The notes under the pieces: model-generated
What the model saw: only the letters and a program-made list of their open reading frames with translations
The model's database searches: none
What the model was told of the DNA's origin: nothing
Made by a program: the position numbers and the translations under genes
NCBI RefSeq assembly: GCF_014192575.1
Contig: NZ_JACHYC010000007.1
Span: 1 to 64,000 of the forward strand
Origin: Variovorax sp. Sphag1AA
GTDB taxonomy: Bacteria; Pseudomonadota; Gammaproteobacteria; Burkholderiales; Burkholderiaceae_C
Length of the DNA stretch: 64,000 bases
Reading direction: 5' to 3'
Shown here: positions 7,483 to 15,211 of the stretch, piece by piece
How positions within the stretch are numbered: the first letter of the stretch is position 1
Layout: each line of letters starts with the position of its first letter

Positions 7483-8229
7483 TCAACTGCCTGGCTGGAG
7501 CAGAGACACCTCGCGCAAGCGCTGGTGGGCAACGCCTTCCCATGTGACAGGTTGCTGATTCTTGGCATGCAAATAGTGATGGGTGAATACCGCAAGGTAA
7601 GCCTCAAGCGTATGCGCGGCAACGCGTTCACCTGCCAAGTTCATGCATAGGGCGGCCACCTCACTTGTACAGAAATGGTCGTCGCGGCCGGAGCGGCGCA
7701 GCTTGTATTGCGACGCCTTTTCGGGCTCCAGGCTTAGTACCGGAAATTGGTCAAGATAAGGACTTCTTCGAAACATCTTGCGAGCCTCGGTCCATGTCGC
7801 GTCCAGGAGGATGAACAGCGGACGCTTTCCATCACCACCAGGGCCGTCGGGCGGCTGCACGGCGCGCACGACCCGCTCGGGCGCGACATATTGGCCCGGA
7901 AACACGACATACGGTTGCCACTGCGGGTCGCTCAGAAGGGCCAGAAGAGCGGGGTCCGGTTCGGTGCGCGTCCAAGTGAACGCAAACGTATCGGGCACCA
8001 CATCCGCGACCAGCCAGCCGGTATTGGTCGGTTTGAGCGGCTCGATGTCAGCCATGAGGAGGCACACCCCTGCGCGAGTGGTGAGCGAAGGGCGCAGGGA
8101 GCACATGCAGTGGCTCGGAACCAGCCTGCAGTTCCCGCAGCGCTCGCGCTTGAAGCCACCGCGGGAGAGAAAGGGTTTGACGCTGCGCGCCAGACGGGCG
8201 GCGCGCAGGCGGGATACAGCGTGTGGCAT
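7483..8229 (-). CDS. DTW domain protein, probable tRNA uridine aminocarboxypropyltransferase
   Basis: Proteins of the DTW/TDD superfamily transfer the 3-amino-3-carboxypropyl group of S-adenosylmethionine to uridines in tRNA (acp3U). The protein carries the N-terminal cysteine cluster Cys31-x2-Cys34-x6-Cys41-x-Cys43 (CGNCRLVPSHCMC) and the diagnostic motif Asp143-Ala-Thr-Trp in ..LFILLDATWTEARKMF... Length (248 aa) is normal. I chose the ATG at 8229 (MPHAVSRLRA) because homologues I remember begin here. A TTG 45 bases upstream would overlap the next gene. Confidence 0.85.
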   Translation of the reverse strand: MPHAVSRLRAARLARSVKPFLSRGGFKRERCGNCRLVPSHCMCSLRPSLTTRAGVCLLMADIEPLKPTNTGWLVADVVPDTFAFTWTRTEPDPALLALLSDPQWQPYVVFPGQYVAPERVVRAVQPPDGPGGDGKRPLFILLDATWTEARKMFRRSPYLDQFPVLSLEPEKASQYKLRRSGRDDHFCTSEVAALCMNLAGERVAAHTLEAYLAVFTHHYLHAKNQQPVTWEGVAHQRLREVSLLQPGS

Positions 8230-8270
8230 CCCGGGATTTTCGGGCAATAGGAAGGGCCGGCCGGCACGCT

Positions 8271-9335
8271 TCAAGGCTGGGCCGATTCGCGAACGGCTCC
8301 CGGTTCTCCGTTCAACAGATGCCTGGCGAAGAAGGCGGTGATCTTGCCGTCGACTGCTGCCATCTGGCTGCGATCAAAGCCCGGCGGGTCGTTGAGCATG
8401 TCGCCCAGCAGCCCGGTCAGGCCCGACGGCAGCGGCGACAGCAGCGTGCCGTGGCCGGCAGTCGGCAAGGCGGCGATCAGCTCGCAGGACTGGCAGGCCT
8501 GCAGCACCCGGTCGCTGTGAAAGCGTGGAACGAGCCAGCGGTCCTGCCCTGCCGTGACCAGCCCCAGGGGCACCGGCGGCGAAGCCAGCGACGCCATGTC
8601 GAAGTCGGCCGCCGAAGGCACCCCGGCCACGACTGCGGCCACGCGAGGGTCGGTGTGCACGCGCGGCGTGTCGTCGTCGAAGCGGTAGCGGATCACCGCG
8701 AGTGCGGCCCACTTCTTGATGCCATCCGCCCAGCCGCCGGTGAGCCTAGTGATCAGGCCGACGCAGGACTGGAAGTCCTCTTCGAGGTGTGCCTCGCAGT
8801 GCCGCTTGAAGCCGGCCGGTGACCAGCGCCCGCCCGCCATGCTGAGGGCCGTGTGCCCGCCGGCGGACATACCGTAGACGCCCACCTTGTCCAGCTGCAG
8901 AAGCGGCGCAAAGCGCGGGTCGCGTCCCACGGAATCGATGGCGCGCGACACTTCGCCAGGGCGCAGCGTCCAGCTGTCGGGGCCCGGATCGCTGCCGTCC
9001 TTGTAGTTGTCGGCGCGGTGCTCCGGCATGGCAACCACGAAGCCGGCCTGGACAAGGCTGCGCGCCAGGTTGGCATGCACCCAGGGCGCGCCGCCGGAGC
9101 CGTGCGAAATCACGACCAGCCTGCCGTTGCCAGGCACCGCGCGACCCTGGAGCGCCAGCGGGAGCATCAAGAGCCCTTGCCGGACTGGCTGATCGGCGTC
9201 GGACGACGGGTAGTACATGGTGACCGGGCCGTCTTCGGCGGTGGCGGGCAACTCGGCCCGTCCCATGCCGGCGTGCGCCAGCCCCCAGGTGAGCAAGGCC
9301 GGCGCCACGGCCAGCAAACGCAGGAAACGCTTCAT
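8271..9335 (-). CDS. Exported alpha/beta hydrolase (dienelactone-hydrolase / PET-hydrolase-like)
   Basis: A signal peptide (residues 1-22, ..TWGLAHAG) marks a periplasmic or secreted enzyme. The fold shows an HGSGG oxyanion motif at 78-82, the nucleophile elbow G-M-Ser157-A-G-G (..GVYGMSAGGHTAL..), a likely acid in ..TAGQDRWLV.. and a histidine in ..PTAGHGTLL... Four cysteines in the lid region could form disulfides (..HCEAHL.., ..QSCVGL.., ..ACQSCEL..). GAGGAG precedes the ATG. Substrate unknown; esters are likely. The neighbouring minus-strand gene upstream (9460-10578) is a membrane-anchored AraC regulator, a plausible local controller. Confidence 0.8.
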   Translation of the reverse strand: MKRFLRLLAVAPALLTWGLAHAGMGRAELPATAEDGPVTMYYPSSDADQPVRQGLLMLPLALQGRAVPGNGRLVVISHGSGGAPWVHANLARSLVQAGFVVAMPEHRADNYKDGSDPGPDSWTLRPGEVSRAIDSVGRDPRFAPLLQLDKVGVYGMSAGGHTALSMAGGRWSPAGFKRHCEAHLEEDFQSCVGLITRLTGGWADGIKKWAALAVIRYRFDDDTPRVHTDPRVAAVVAGVPSAADFDMASLASPPVPLGLVTAGQDRWLVPRFHSDRVLQACQSCELIAALPTAGHGTLLSPLPSGLTGLLGDMLNDPPGFDRSQMAAVDGKITAFFARHLLNGEPGAVRESAQP

Positions 9336-9459
9336 CTTCAGTGCTCCTCAACGAGTGGTGGTCCGCAGACCCCTTGCCCACGGATGAGGTGCACGATGCC
9401 CGGGCACTTTGGCCGCGTCTTGCCGAAAGCGGTGAAGCGCGACTTCCGGCTGGCCGATT

Positions 9460-10578
9460 TCAGGAATCGGCCAGCTTTTCCCGTCGGTACTCGGTAGGAG
9501 TGAGGCCGGTGGCGGCCTTGAAGGCGCGGTTGAAGGGTCCGATCGACTGGAACCCGGCCTCCAGCGCAATTGTGAGCACCGGGAGCGCCAGCTGCGCGGG
9601 GTCGGCCAGCGCGTTGCGCGCCTCAGCCAGCCGGAAGCTGTTGACGAAGGCGTTGAAGTTGCGATAGCCCAGTCGCCGATTGATGAGGTGCCGAAGGCGG
9701 TATTCGGGGATGCCCAGACGCCCGGCGAGGCTGGCGATCGTGAGGTCCTCGGTGCGGTAGGCGCGCTCGTCGCCCATCAGGCGCAGCAGCGCGTCAATGG
9801 TCGAGTCCTCGGCGGGGTCGGTCAACGGCACCGCCGGCGCGACGTCCACCACCGGCACGGCAGGTCCATGGGGCGCAGCCGGCTCCGGCGCTGCCCGTAG
9901 CGCCGACGGAAAGAGCTCGGACCCTGCCAGCCGCAGCATCCAGCCCGCGCCGCCCGCCACGATGAAGAGCAGCATCACGACATCGGCCGTCGCGGTCATG
10001 CCCGTGAGGCGCCCGTTGGGCACGCCCAGGCGCGCCACCAGCGCCGCGAGCGTGTAGCCCACGCCGGTCACCACGATGAAGGCACGCAGCCGTCGCCGCC
10101 CCTCGACCAGGTCGGTGCGCCAGTGCGCCACCGCCGCCATGGCGGCCAGCACCGCAAACAGCAACGGCACCGCGCGCTGCAGCCCCAGGGTGACAGGCGC
10201 CAGCACCGAGGCGCTGCCATTCATCCATGCGCAATTGAAGGCGGCCAGTACGAAGACCGCCAGCCAGGCCGCCGCATGCATCGGCCGCAACGCGAAGTCG
10301 TCATCGAACAGCGCCTGGATGAAGATCCAGAACAGGACAGAGTTGCCCACGGAGACAGCCACCAGCGGCACCTGCCAGAGGCGGGGAAGCGTCTCTTCGA
10401 CGAAGGGCGTCGAGCTCGCGGTTTGCACGGCCAGGCCCAGCATCAAGGCCACCGCGGCGCGCGCCGCCGGCAAGGCGGCCCGGTCCCGCGAGAACATGAA
10501 GGCCAGCAAGGCGAGCAGTGCCACCAGCATGCCTCGCAAGGCGGCATCGACCAGGGTCGCGGCAAGGGAGTCGTACAT
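9460..10578 (-). CDS. AraC family transcriptional regulator with seven predicted membrane segments
   Basis: The protein (372 aa from the ATG at 10578, MYDSLAATLV) has an N-terminal half with about seven hydrophobic segments (roughly 11-29, 36-52, 66-87, 98-115, 130-146, 162-181, 194-212). A Pro/Ala linker leads to a C-terminal AraC/XylS domain (about 265-370) with two helix-turn-helix units: ..DLTIASLAGRLGIPEYRLRH.. and ..ALPVLTIALEAGFQSIGPFN... It ends with the conserved ..ATGLTPTEYR... The frame is open far upstream, but that part lies antisense to the neighbouring DUF3422 gene and lacks protein character. A membrane sensor fused to an AraC domain suggests that an envelope or external signal is sensed. 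Confidence 0.85.
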   Translation of the reverse strand: MYDSLAATLVDAALRGMLVALLALLAFMFSRDRAALPAARAAVALMLGLAVQTASSTPFVEETLPRLWQVPLVAVSVGNSVLFWIFIQALFDDDFALRPMHAAAWLAVFVLAAFNCAWMNGSASVLAPVTLGLQRAVPLLFAVLAAMAAVAHWRTDLVEGRRRLRAFIVVTGVGYTLAALVARLGVPNGRLTGMTATADVVMLLFIVAGGAGWMLRLAGSELFPSALRAAPEPAAPHGPAVPVVDVAPAVPLTDPAEDSTIDALLRLMGDERAYRTEDLTIASLAGRLGIPEYRLRHLINRRLGYRNFNAFVNSFRLAEARNALADPAQLALPVLTIALEAGFQSIGPFNRAFKAATGLTPTEYRREKLADS

Positions 10579-10814
10579 GGAGTGGCGGACGACGGATGGG
10601 CGCACCACGATAGCACTGCCGGGCGAGTTTCTGCGGCGCGGCCGACTGTCCGGTTGCGGGCTCTCTACAGCCGCCCGAATAGGGCGGGACTGTGCCCGTT
10701 GCGGTCCTTCGTTCGAATCGGAAGTACCGCTTTGGAGCCGTGCGACCTTTCGGTTCGTCAGGCGGTCCGTCTCTACTCCCTGCGCGGGAGACTCTAGGAG
10801 GGCGCGGCGGACCT

Positions 10815-12095
10815 TCAGTGGGAAAGAAGCCGATGGTGCATCCGCCGGATCGACCACCACACGCTGACCGCGACCAGTGGAATCGCCAGCGCCGCGGTCG
10901 ATTCCGGCGATAACGGCCAGCCCAGCGCCTGCCCTCCTTTTGCGAGGTAGCTCACGAGGCCCACGATGTAGTAGGTGATGGCTGCCACGGACAGGCCTTC
11001 GACAGTCGCCTGCAACTTCAATTGCAGGTCCTGCCTGCGGTTGAGGGCCTCCAGGAGCGCCTGACTGCTTTGCTGCTGCTCGATCTCCACCCGGGTGCGC
11101 AGCAGATTGCTCATGCGTGAGACGCGCTGGGACAACGAGTCCTGCCGCCGCGTCGCCCATTCGCATGTCTTCCTCGCCGGGGTCAGCCGTCTGTCGATGA
11201 ACTCGGCGATTGTCTGGAGGCCGTTGAGCCGGGTCTCCGAGATCTGCTGGATGCGTTGCTCGACGAGTTCGAAGTACGCATTGCTCGCAGACAGTCGCGC
11301 GTGTGATGCGGCATGCTGGCTTTCGACTTGCCCTGCCAGCCGCGTCAGCCGGTCGAGAAGCGCGGGTTCGGAATCCCGGTTGGCGCTTCGTATCGATTGG
11401 GCCAGCTCGGCCAGTTCGCTTTCTGCGCTGCTCAGTGCCTCACCAGCCAGTCGCGCCGCTGGCAGCCCCAGCAGGGCCGCCATCCGGTACGTTTCGATCT
11501 CCAGAATGCGTTGCACCAGTCGGCCGAGTCGCCGGGGTTGCAATTCGTCCGCGAACAGCAGGATTCGCGAAAACCCATCGCCGTGGATGGCGAAGTCCGT
11601 ATAGACCTGTGCCTGATCGCCTGCGACGTTCGAGCCGACGAGCGTCTGCTCATTCAGGCAGTCCTTCACCCATCTGGCCGCCGTGCTTCCGCGCTCGGGA
11701 AACACCCAGAGGTTGAGGCCGCACAGGCATTGGCCCGGCAACGCGGCAAGCCAATCCTGCGATACCGCGCTGACCGCGCTCGGAGGTGCTGACGGCTGGT
11801 GAATGTCAGCGGGCCCCTGAATGGTGAAGGTCCATGTGACGAACTCGGTGTGCAGCTCCCAGCGAATGCGCAGAGGACCGATGTCCACTCGGAGGTGCGT
11901 GGTTGTCTCGTCTGGCGCCGGCAGATGGTTGTCGCGCATCAACGTGGCGAGGTGGGCACGGCTTGCAGCCCGCTGCGCTCCGTCCGCAACCATGACGATG
12001 TGCGCGATGCTCAAGTGCCCCTTGAGGGCTTCTGGAGGCCGCGCATGAACCTCGTTATGAAGTACGGAGCGCTCGGGGTGTTGCGTCAACTGCAT
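10815..12095 (-). CDS. DUF3422 family membrane-anchored protein
   Basis: The N-terminus MQLTQHPERSVLHNEVHARPPE is the hallmark of DUF3422 (426 aa here, the usual size). After a soluble N-terminal domain comes a long helical/coiled-coil region (about 210-350), then two hydrophobic segments near the C-terminus (..AAITYYIVGLVSYL.. and ..ALAIPLVAVSVWW..) that should anchor it in the inner membrane. The function of the family is not established. It stands alone between the AraC gene and a LacI remnant. I saw no clear ribosome site before the ATG. Confidence 0.88.
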   Translation of the reverse strand: MQLTQHPERSVLHNEVHARPPEALKGHLSIAHIVMVADGAQRAASRAHLATLMRDNHLPAPDETTTHLRVDIGPLRIRWELHTEFVTWTFTIQGPADIHQPSAPPSAVSAVSQDWLAALPGQCLCGLNLWVFPERGSTAARWVKDCLNEQTLVGSNVAGDQAQVYTDFAIHGDGFSRILLFADELQPRRLGRLVQRILEIETYRMAALLGLPAARLAGEALSSAESELAELAQSIRSANRDSEPALLDRLTRLAGQVESQHAASHARLSASNAYFELVEQRIQQISETRLNGLQTIAEFIDRRLTPARKTCEWATRRQDSLSQRVSRMSNLLRTRVEIEQQQSSQALLEALNRRQDLQLKLQATVEGLSVAAITYYIVGLVSYLAKGGQALGWPLSPESTAALAIPLVAVSVWWSIRRMHHRLLSH

Positions 12096-12158
12096 CGATG
12101 GGGCATCCAGGTCGGTGGGACATGAGGCGCGAACGAGCGGCCTGCCGAACGCCGTAGC

Positions 12159-12366
12159 TTACGTGGTGCGTGTTGCGATGACCTCGAAGCCGATGTCCAC
12201 CGTGTACGCGCCCACTGGTTCGCCAGAGAGGCGTGCCAGCAGCACTTGCGCTGTGCTCTCGCCCATTTCGGCACGGCGGATCTGTACGGTGGACAGGCGC
12301 GGCGACGATGCGCGCGACATGGCCATGTCGCCGAATCGGTTGAATCCGCAGCCAAAGGAAGACACG
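12159..12366 (-). pseudogene. C-terminal remnant of a LacI family regulator
   Basis: The frame ..FGCGFNRFGDMAMSR.. to ..VDIGFEVIATRTT matches the last 60-70 residues of LacI/GalR repressors: the GFGD..MA segment, LSTVQI, then ..EMGESTAQVLLARLSG and the closing VDIGFEV strand. The DNA-binding and most of the sugar-binding domain are missing. Sequence further upstream (beyond about 12366) no longer looks like LacI and reaches the start of the next gene at 12398. This is a decayed remnant from an older gene order. Confidence 0.6.
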
Positions 12367-12397
12367 ACCGCATCCCGATTCGTAGCAAGATCGGACC

Positions 12398-12907
12398 ATG
12401 CCGAAATACCGATGGTCCTGCCTTGCTTGCGGCGCAGTGAATGAGCGGGGGACAGAGCTTTGCGCAACATGTCAGTGCCCGGCCCGGGCGACGTGCAAGC
12501 AAATCGAAGCAAGCCGAACCGCTTTTGTCACTGGCGGTGGTCAGCTAATCGGAGATGCCGCCGAAAGCACCAAAGGCGCGTCGTCGGCTTTGGAGGCATT
12601 TGGATTCGCGGGGAAGCTCCTGATTCTCTTGATCGCGGGATGGTGGCCTGAAATCGCGCGCAGCCGCGCTGCTTCGCGTCGAGATCGATCTGCCGGACAC
12701 AACGCCGACCCAAAGCTACCATGTCAACTCCCGGCCAGGCCGGAAGCGGAAGCTAGCGGTGACAGCACAAGCCCATCGAGGGCGAGTCGCCGCAGCTTGG
12801 ACGGTTTTGAAGTGCGCTGGCGCTCGACGTCAGTTCAATCTAGCCGCCGGTGCACGCAACCGGCATGGCGCGCCCAACGGCCCACGATGTGCGACCTTGC
12901 TCGATGA
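12398..12907 (+). CDS. Zinc-ribbon protein with one membrane segment (C-terminus uncertain)
   Basis: The N-terminus holds a RanBP2-like zinc ribbon: Cys-x2-Cys (..WSCLACGAVN..) and Cys-x2-Cys (..ELCATCQCP..). A hydrophobic segment follows at about residues 69-85 (..FGFAGKLLILLIAGWW..). Beyond the membrane segment the sequence is Arg/Ser/Pro-rich without structure, and it runs antisense into the MliC-like gene (12840-13196). The gene is therefore probably truncated or frame-shifted after about residue 88. Small zinc-ribbon plus membrane-anchor proteins of unknown function are common in proteobacteria. Confidence 0.45.
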   Translation: MPKYRWSCLACGAVNERGTELCATCQCPARATCKQIEASRTAFVTGGGQLIGDAAESTKGASSALEAFGFAGKLLILLIAGWWPEIARSRAASRRDRSAGHNADPKLPCQLPARPEAEASGDSTSPSRASRRSLDGFEVRWRSTSVQSSRRCTQPAWRAQRPTMCDLAR

Positions 12908-13196
12908 GCAGCGTCTGGCGTCCGTTCGAAAACGTAGTCCCTGAGTTTCCCATCGCGGGAAGACTGACGGCGGCTGCTCCATCAACGGAGACCGAGGCGC
13001 TCTCGCCCATCAAGCGCACAGCCAAGCGTGTCCCATCGCAGACGTAGTTGCTCACTGGATAGGGATTACCGACGCCGATCGACGCACTCGGCGTCGGTTG
13101 TTGGCAAGCCGCCAGCGCCCAGATGGCAAACGCGCCAACGATTGAGCAAAGAACGCGTTGCGGCCGGGTAGCGCTTGTTTGCTGCGTGGTTCGCAC
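12840..13196 (-). CDS. MliC-like lysozyme inhibitor lipoprotein
   Basis: MliC/PliC proteins bind and inhibit C-type lysozyme at the outer membrane. The start is a GTG at 13196 with AAGGAG six bases before it; an ATG further upstream has no such site. The signal peptide ends in lipobox LAAC (Cys31). The mature domain (about 45-118) has the family pattern YVCDGTRLAVRL.., ..VSLPAMGNSGTTFSNG.. and a closing ..VACTGG, with two cysteines placed to form the conserved disulfide. Length (118 aa) is typical. Confidence 0.75.
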   Translation of the reverse strand: MRTTQQTSATRPQRVLCSIVGAFAIWALAACQQPTPSASIGVGNPYPVSNYVCDGTRLAVRLMGESASVSVDGAAAVSLPAMGNSGTTFSNGRQTLLIEQGRTSWAVGRAMPVACTGG

Positions 13197-13436
13197 GAAG
13201 GGCTCCTTATTTCGAAAGGACTGAACCCTACTCTCTCGAGGAACCATCGTCCAGCCAGATCAAGATGCGCAGTGGCATCCCCGTGCTGCCGAGCAGCGAG
13301 AGCATTCTGGTACTCGCCGGGACTCTTGCCTCAGTGCCGAGATGTTGTCGCCCGACTACCGGCTTCTATACTTCGCGAGTCGCGCCGACAAGGCGTGACC
13401 GGGTTTAGCAGCCCGAACCACATAACTGAGAACGAG

Positions 13437-13613
13437 AGCCGCAGCCTTCCACAGGCAATGCGGCTTCTTCGTTCGTGCCACCATTTTTTGGCGGCTCGAA
13501 CGGGAGGGCTAACGCCCTGCCGGTTTTTCTCAGGAGTGGCCGGTCTGCTAACCCGTTCGAGCTGCCGCCTTCGTTTAGCAGCGGGGGCGGCGGCTATAGC
13601 AACTCACTCCTGA
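13437..13613. repeat. Cluster of nested inverted repeats between MliC-like gene and 13625
   Basis: At least five dyads lie in about 180 bases: AGCCGCA (13437) / TGCGGCT (13459); AGGGC-TAAC-GCCCT (13505-13518) followed closely by a T5 run; TCGAACGGG (13496) / CCCGTTCGA (13552); TCAGGAGTG (13530) / CACTCCTGA (13605); and, inside the last, CTGCTAA (13545) / TTAGCAG (13575). The outer 9-bp arms enclose the inner pair, so the single strand can fold into a branched structure. The 13505-13527 part could terminate rightward transcription. The rest of 13197-13436 shows no gene. No integron core sites or recombinase were found. Confidence 0.55.
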
Positions 13614-13624
13614 AAGGCCAGCAA

Positions 13625-13933
13625 TTGGCACACCCTACTTGCGCATCCGCGCACCCCACGAACGATTCCACCGCCCGCGTCACCGCGCTCGCCGCACGGC
13701 TTGCCAGCGAAGCCGACGATGTGCGCGAGGCCTATCACGCGATCACGTGCATCACCAAGATGGTCGTGCATGCGCGGGCGGCGCCCGCTTCCGAACAGCT
13801 CCCGAAGACGAGCATCACCGAACGCGAGGCGATGCTGTCGTTTCTTTCCGGCGAACTCGATCGTCGCGTGAAGAACGCCAAGTTCACCGCTGGAGAGTTG
13901 ACTGAAATGGGCGCCTACATTCCCCAGCGGTAG
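13625..13933 (+). CDS. Hypothetical small helical protein (about 102 aa)
   Basis: The protein part runs from a TTG at 13625, preceded by AAAGG. The frame is open further upstream, but that part is Gly/Ser/Pro-rich and consists of the inverted-repeat cluster. The product is helical and soluble: ..VTALAARLASEADDVREAYHA.. then ..SITEREAMLSFLSGELDRRVK... It ends three bases before the convergent M20 amidohydrolase gene. No family recognised; a start inside the coding part is also possible. Confidence 0.5.
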   Translation: MAHPTCASAHPTNDSTARVTALAARLASEADDVREAYHAITCITKMVVHARAAPASEQLPKTSITEREAMLSFLSGELDRRVKNAKFTAGELTEMGAYIPQR

Positions 13934-13936
13934 ACC

Positions 13937-15121
13937 TCAGCGCAGGTACGCCTGCGCGAGCGAGACCCAATAGCTCGCCGTGCTCGGCAGGATCTCATCG
14001 TTGAAGTCGTAACCCGTGTTGTGGACCATGCAGCCCGGACCGCTTCCGGGCTTGCCATTGCCGTTGCCGACGATGAAGTAGCTGCCCGGCACCGCGTTCA
14101 GCATGAATGCGAAATCGTCGCTGGCCTGCAGCGGCGCCATGTCGGGGATCAGCGCCTTGTCGCCCATCGACCTGCGTGCCACCTGCAGTGCAAATTCGGT
14201 CGCCGCCTCATCGTTCACGCAGGGCGGCATCTTCCATTGGTAGTCGACCGTGGCGGTCGCGCCATGCACTGCCGCCTGGCCTTGCGCCATCGCGATGATC
14301 CGGTCACGCAAGAACGCGCGCACCTCTGGCTTTCTTGCGCGGATCGAGAGCTTGAGCTCCGCACTCGTGGGAATCACGTTCGGCGCCTTGCCGGCGCTCA
14401 TCGCGCCGACCGTGACGACCGCCATGTCGTTGGGGTCGACCTCGCGCGATACGAGCGTCTGCAGCGCGAGGATCAGGTGCGCCGCGACCATGATCGGATC
14501 GACCGTCGTGTGCGGCATCGCGCCGTGGCCGCCCTTGCCTTCGATGGTGATGACTGCCGTATCGGACGAGCTGTAGATCACGCCCGGCAGAAAGCCGAAC
14601 TGGCCCGCCGGGAAGCCCGGCTCGTTGTGATACGCGTACACCGCATCGCACGGAAAGCGATCGAAGAGGCCTTCTTCGACCATCTTCTTCGCGCCCATCA
14701 AGCCTTCTTCGGCGGGCTGGAAGATGAGGTTGAGCGTGCCATTGAAGCTCTTGGTGACCGCCAGCAGTTGCGCCGCGGCGAGCAAGGTGGCGGTGTGCCC
14801 ATCGTGACCGCACGCATGCATCGCACCCGGCTTGCGGCTGGCCCACGCCAGGCCGGTGGTCTCAGTCATCGGCAGTGCGTCCATGTCGGCGCGCAAGCCC
14901 AACCGCTTGGTGCCGTCGCCGACCTTGAGCGTGCCGACCACGCCTGTGCCGCCGATGCCGCGATGAACCGTGTAGCCCCATCGCGCGAGGCGCTCGGCCA
15001 CCAGTTCGCTGGTGTGGAACTCCTCATAGCCGAGTTCGGGGTTCGCATGGATCTGCCGTCGCAGGCCGACCATCTCCTCGGTAGTCGCCTGGATGCCTGG
15101 ATGGATGGGAACTGAAATCAT
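13937..15121 (-). CDS. M20 family metallo-amidohydrolase (hippurate/N-acyl-amino-acid hydrolase type)
   Basis: This is a cytosolic amide-bond hydrolase of the peptidase M20D / amidohydrolase group (394 aa, usual length). Metal and catalytic residues are present: ..GLRADMDALP.. (Asp79-Asp81 region), ..HACGHDGHTA.. (Cys104, His106, Asp107, His109), ..FQPAEEG.. (Glu139/Glu140), ..AYHNEPG.. (His165) and a late histidine in ..CMVHNTGYDFND... The dimerisation domain lies at about 180-290. It starts at the ATG at 15121, divergent from the peptide-type ABC importer. It may hydrolyse an N-acyl or peptidic compound brought in by that importer; the substrate itself cannot be read from sequence. Confidence 0.88.
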   Translation of the reverse strand: MISVPIHPGIQATTEEMVGLRRQIHANPELGYEEFHTSELVAERLARWGYTVHRGIGGTGVVGTLKVGDGTKRLGLRADMDALPMTETTGLAWASRKPGAMHACGHDGHTATLLAAAQLLAVTKSFNGTLNLIFQPAEEGLMGAKKMVEEGLFDRFPCDAVYAYHNEPGFPAGQFGFLPGVIYSSSDTAVITIEGKGGHGAMPHTTVDPIMVAAHLILALQTLVSREVDPNDMAVVTVGAMSAGKAPNVIPTSAELKLSIRARKPEVRAFLRDRIIAMAQGQAAVHGATATVDYQWKMPPCVNDEAATEFALQVARRSMGDKALIPDMAPLQASDDFAFMLNAVPGSYFIVGNGNGKPGSGPGCMVHNTGYDFNDEILPSTASYWVSLAQAYLR

Positions 15122-15211
15122 CGGGGAGCCGCTTTCAAAGCACTGAGAACGCATTTTCCACGCCAATAATGCGGGCTGCCGCGATGGCCTCGATATTGCT
15201 TGCCCACGACG

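Noticed and set aside
10579-11166. N-terminal extension of the AraC regulator
   Set aside because: The extra roughly 196 residues lie antisense to the DUF3422 gene, are Pro/Arg-rich and lack a ribosome site.
13437-13613. Integron attC site
   Set aside because: No GTTRRRY / RYYYAAC core pair fits the arms and no integrase gene is present.
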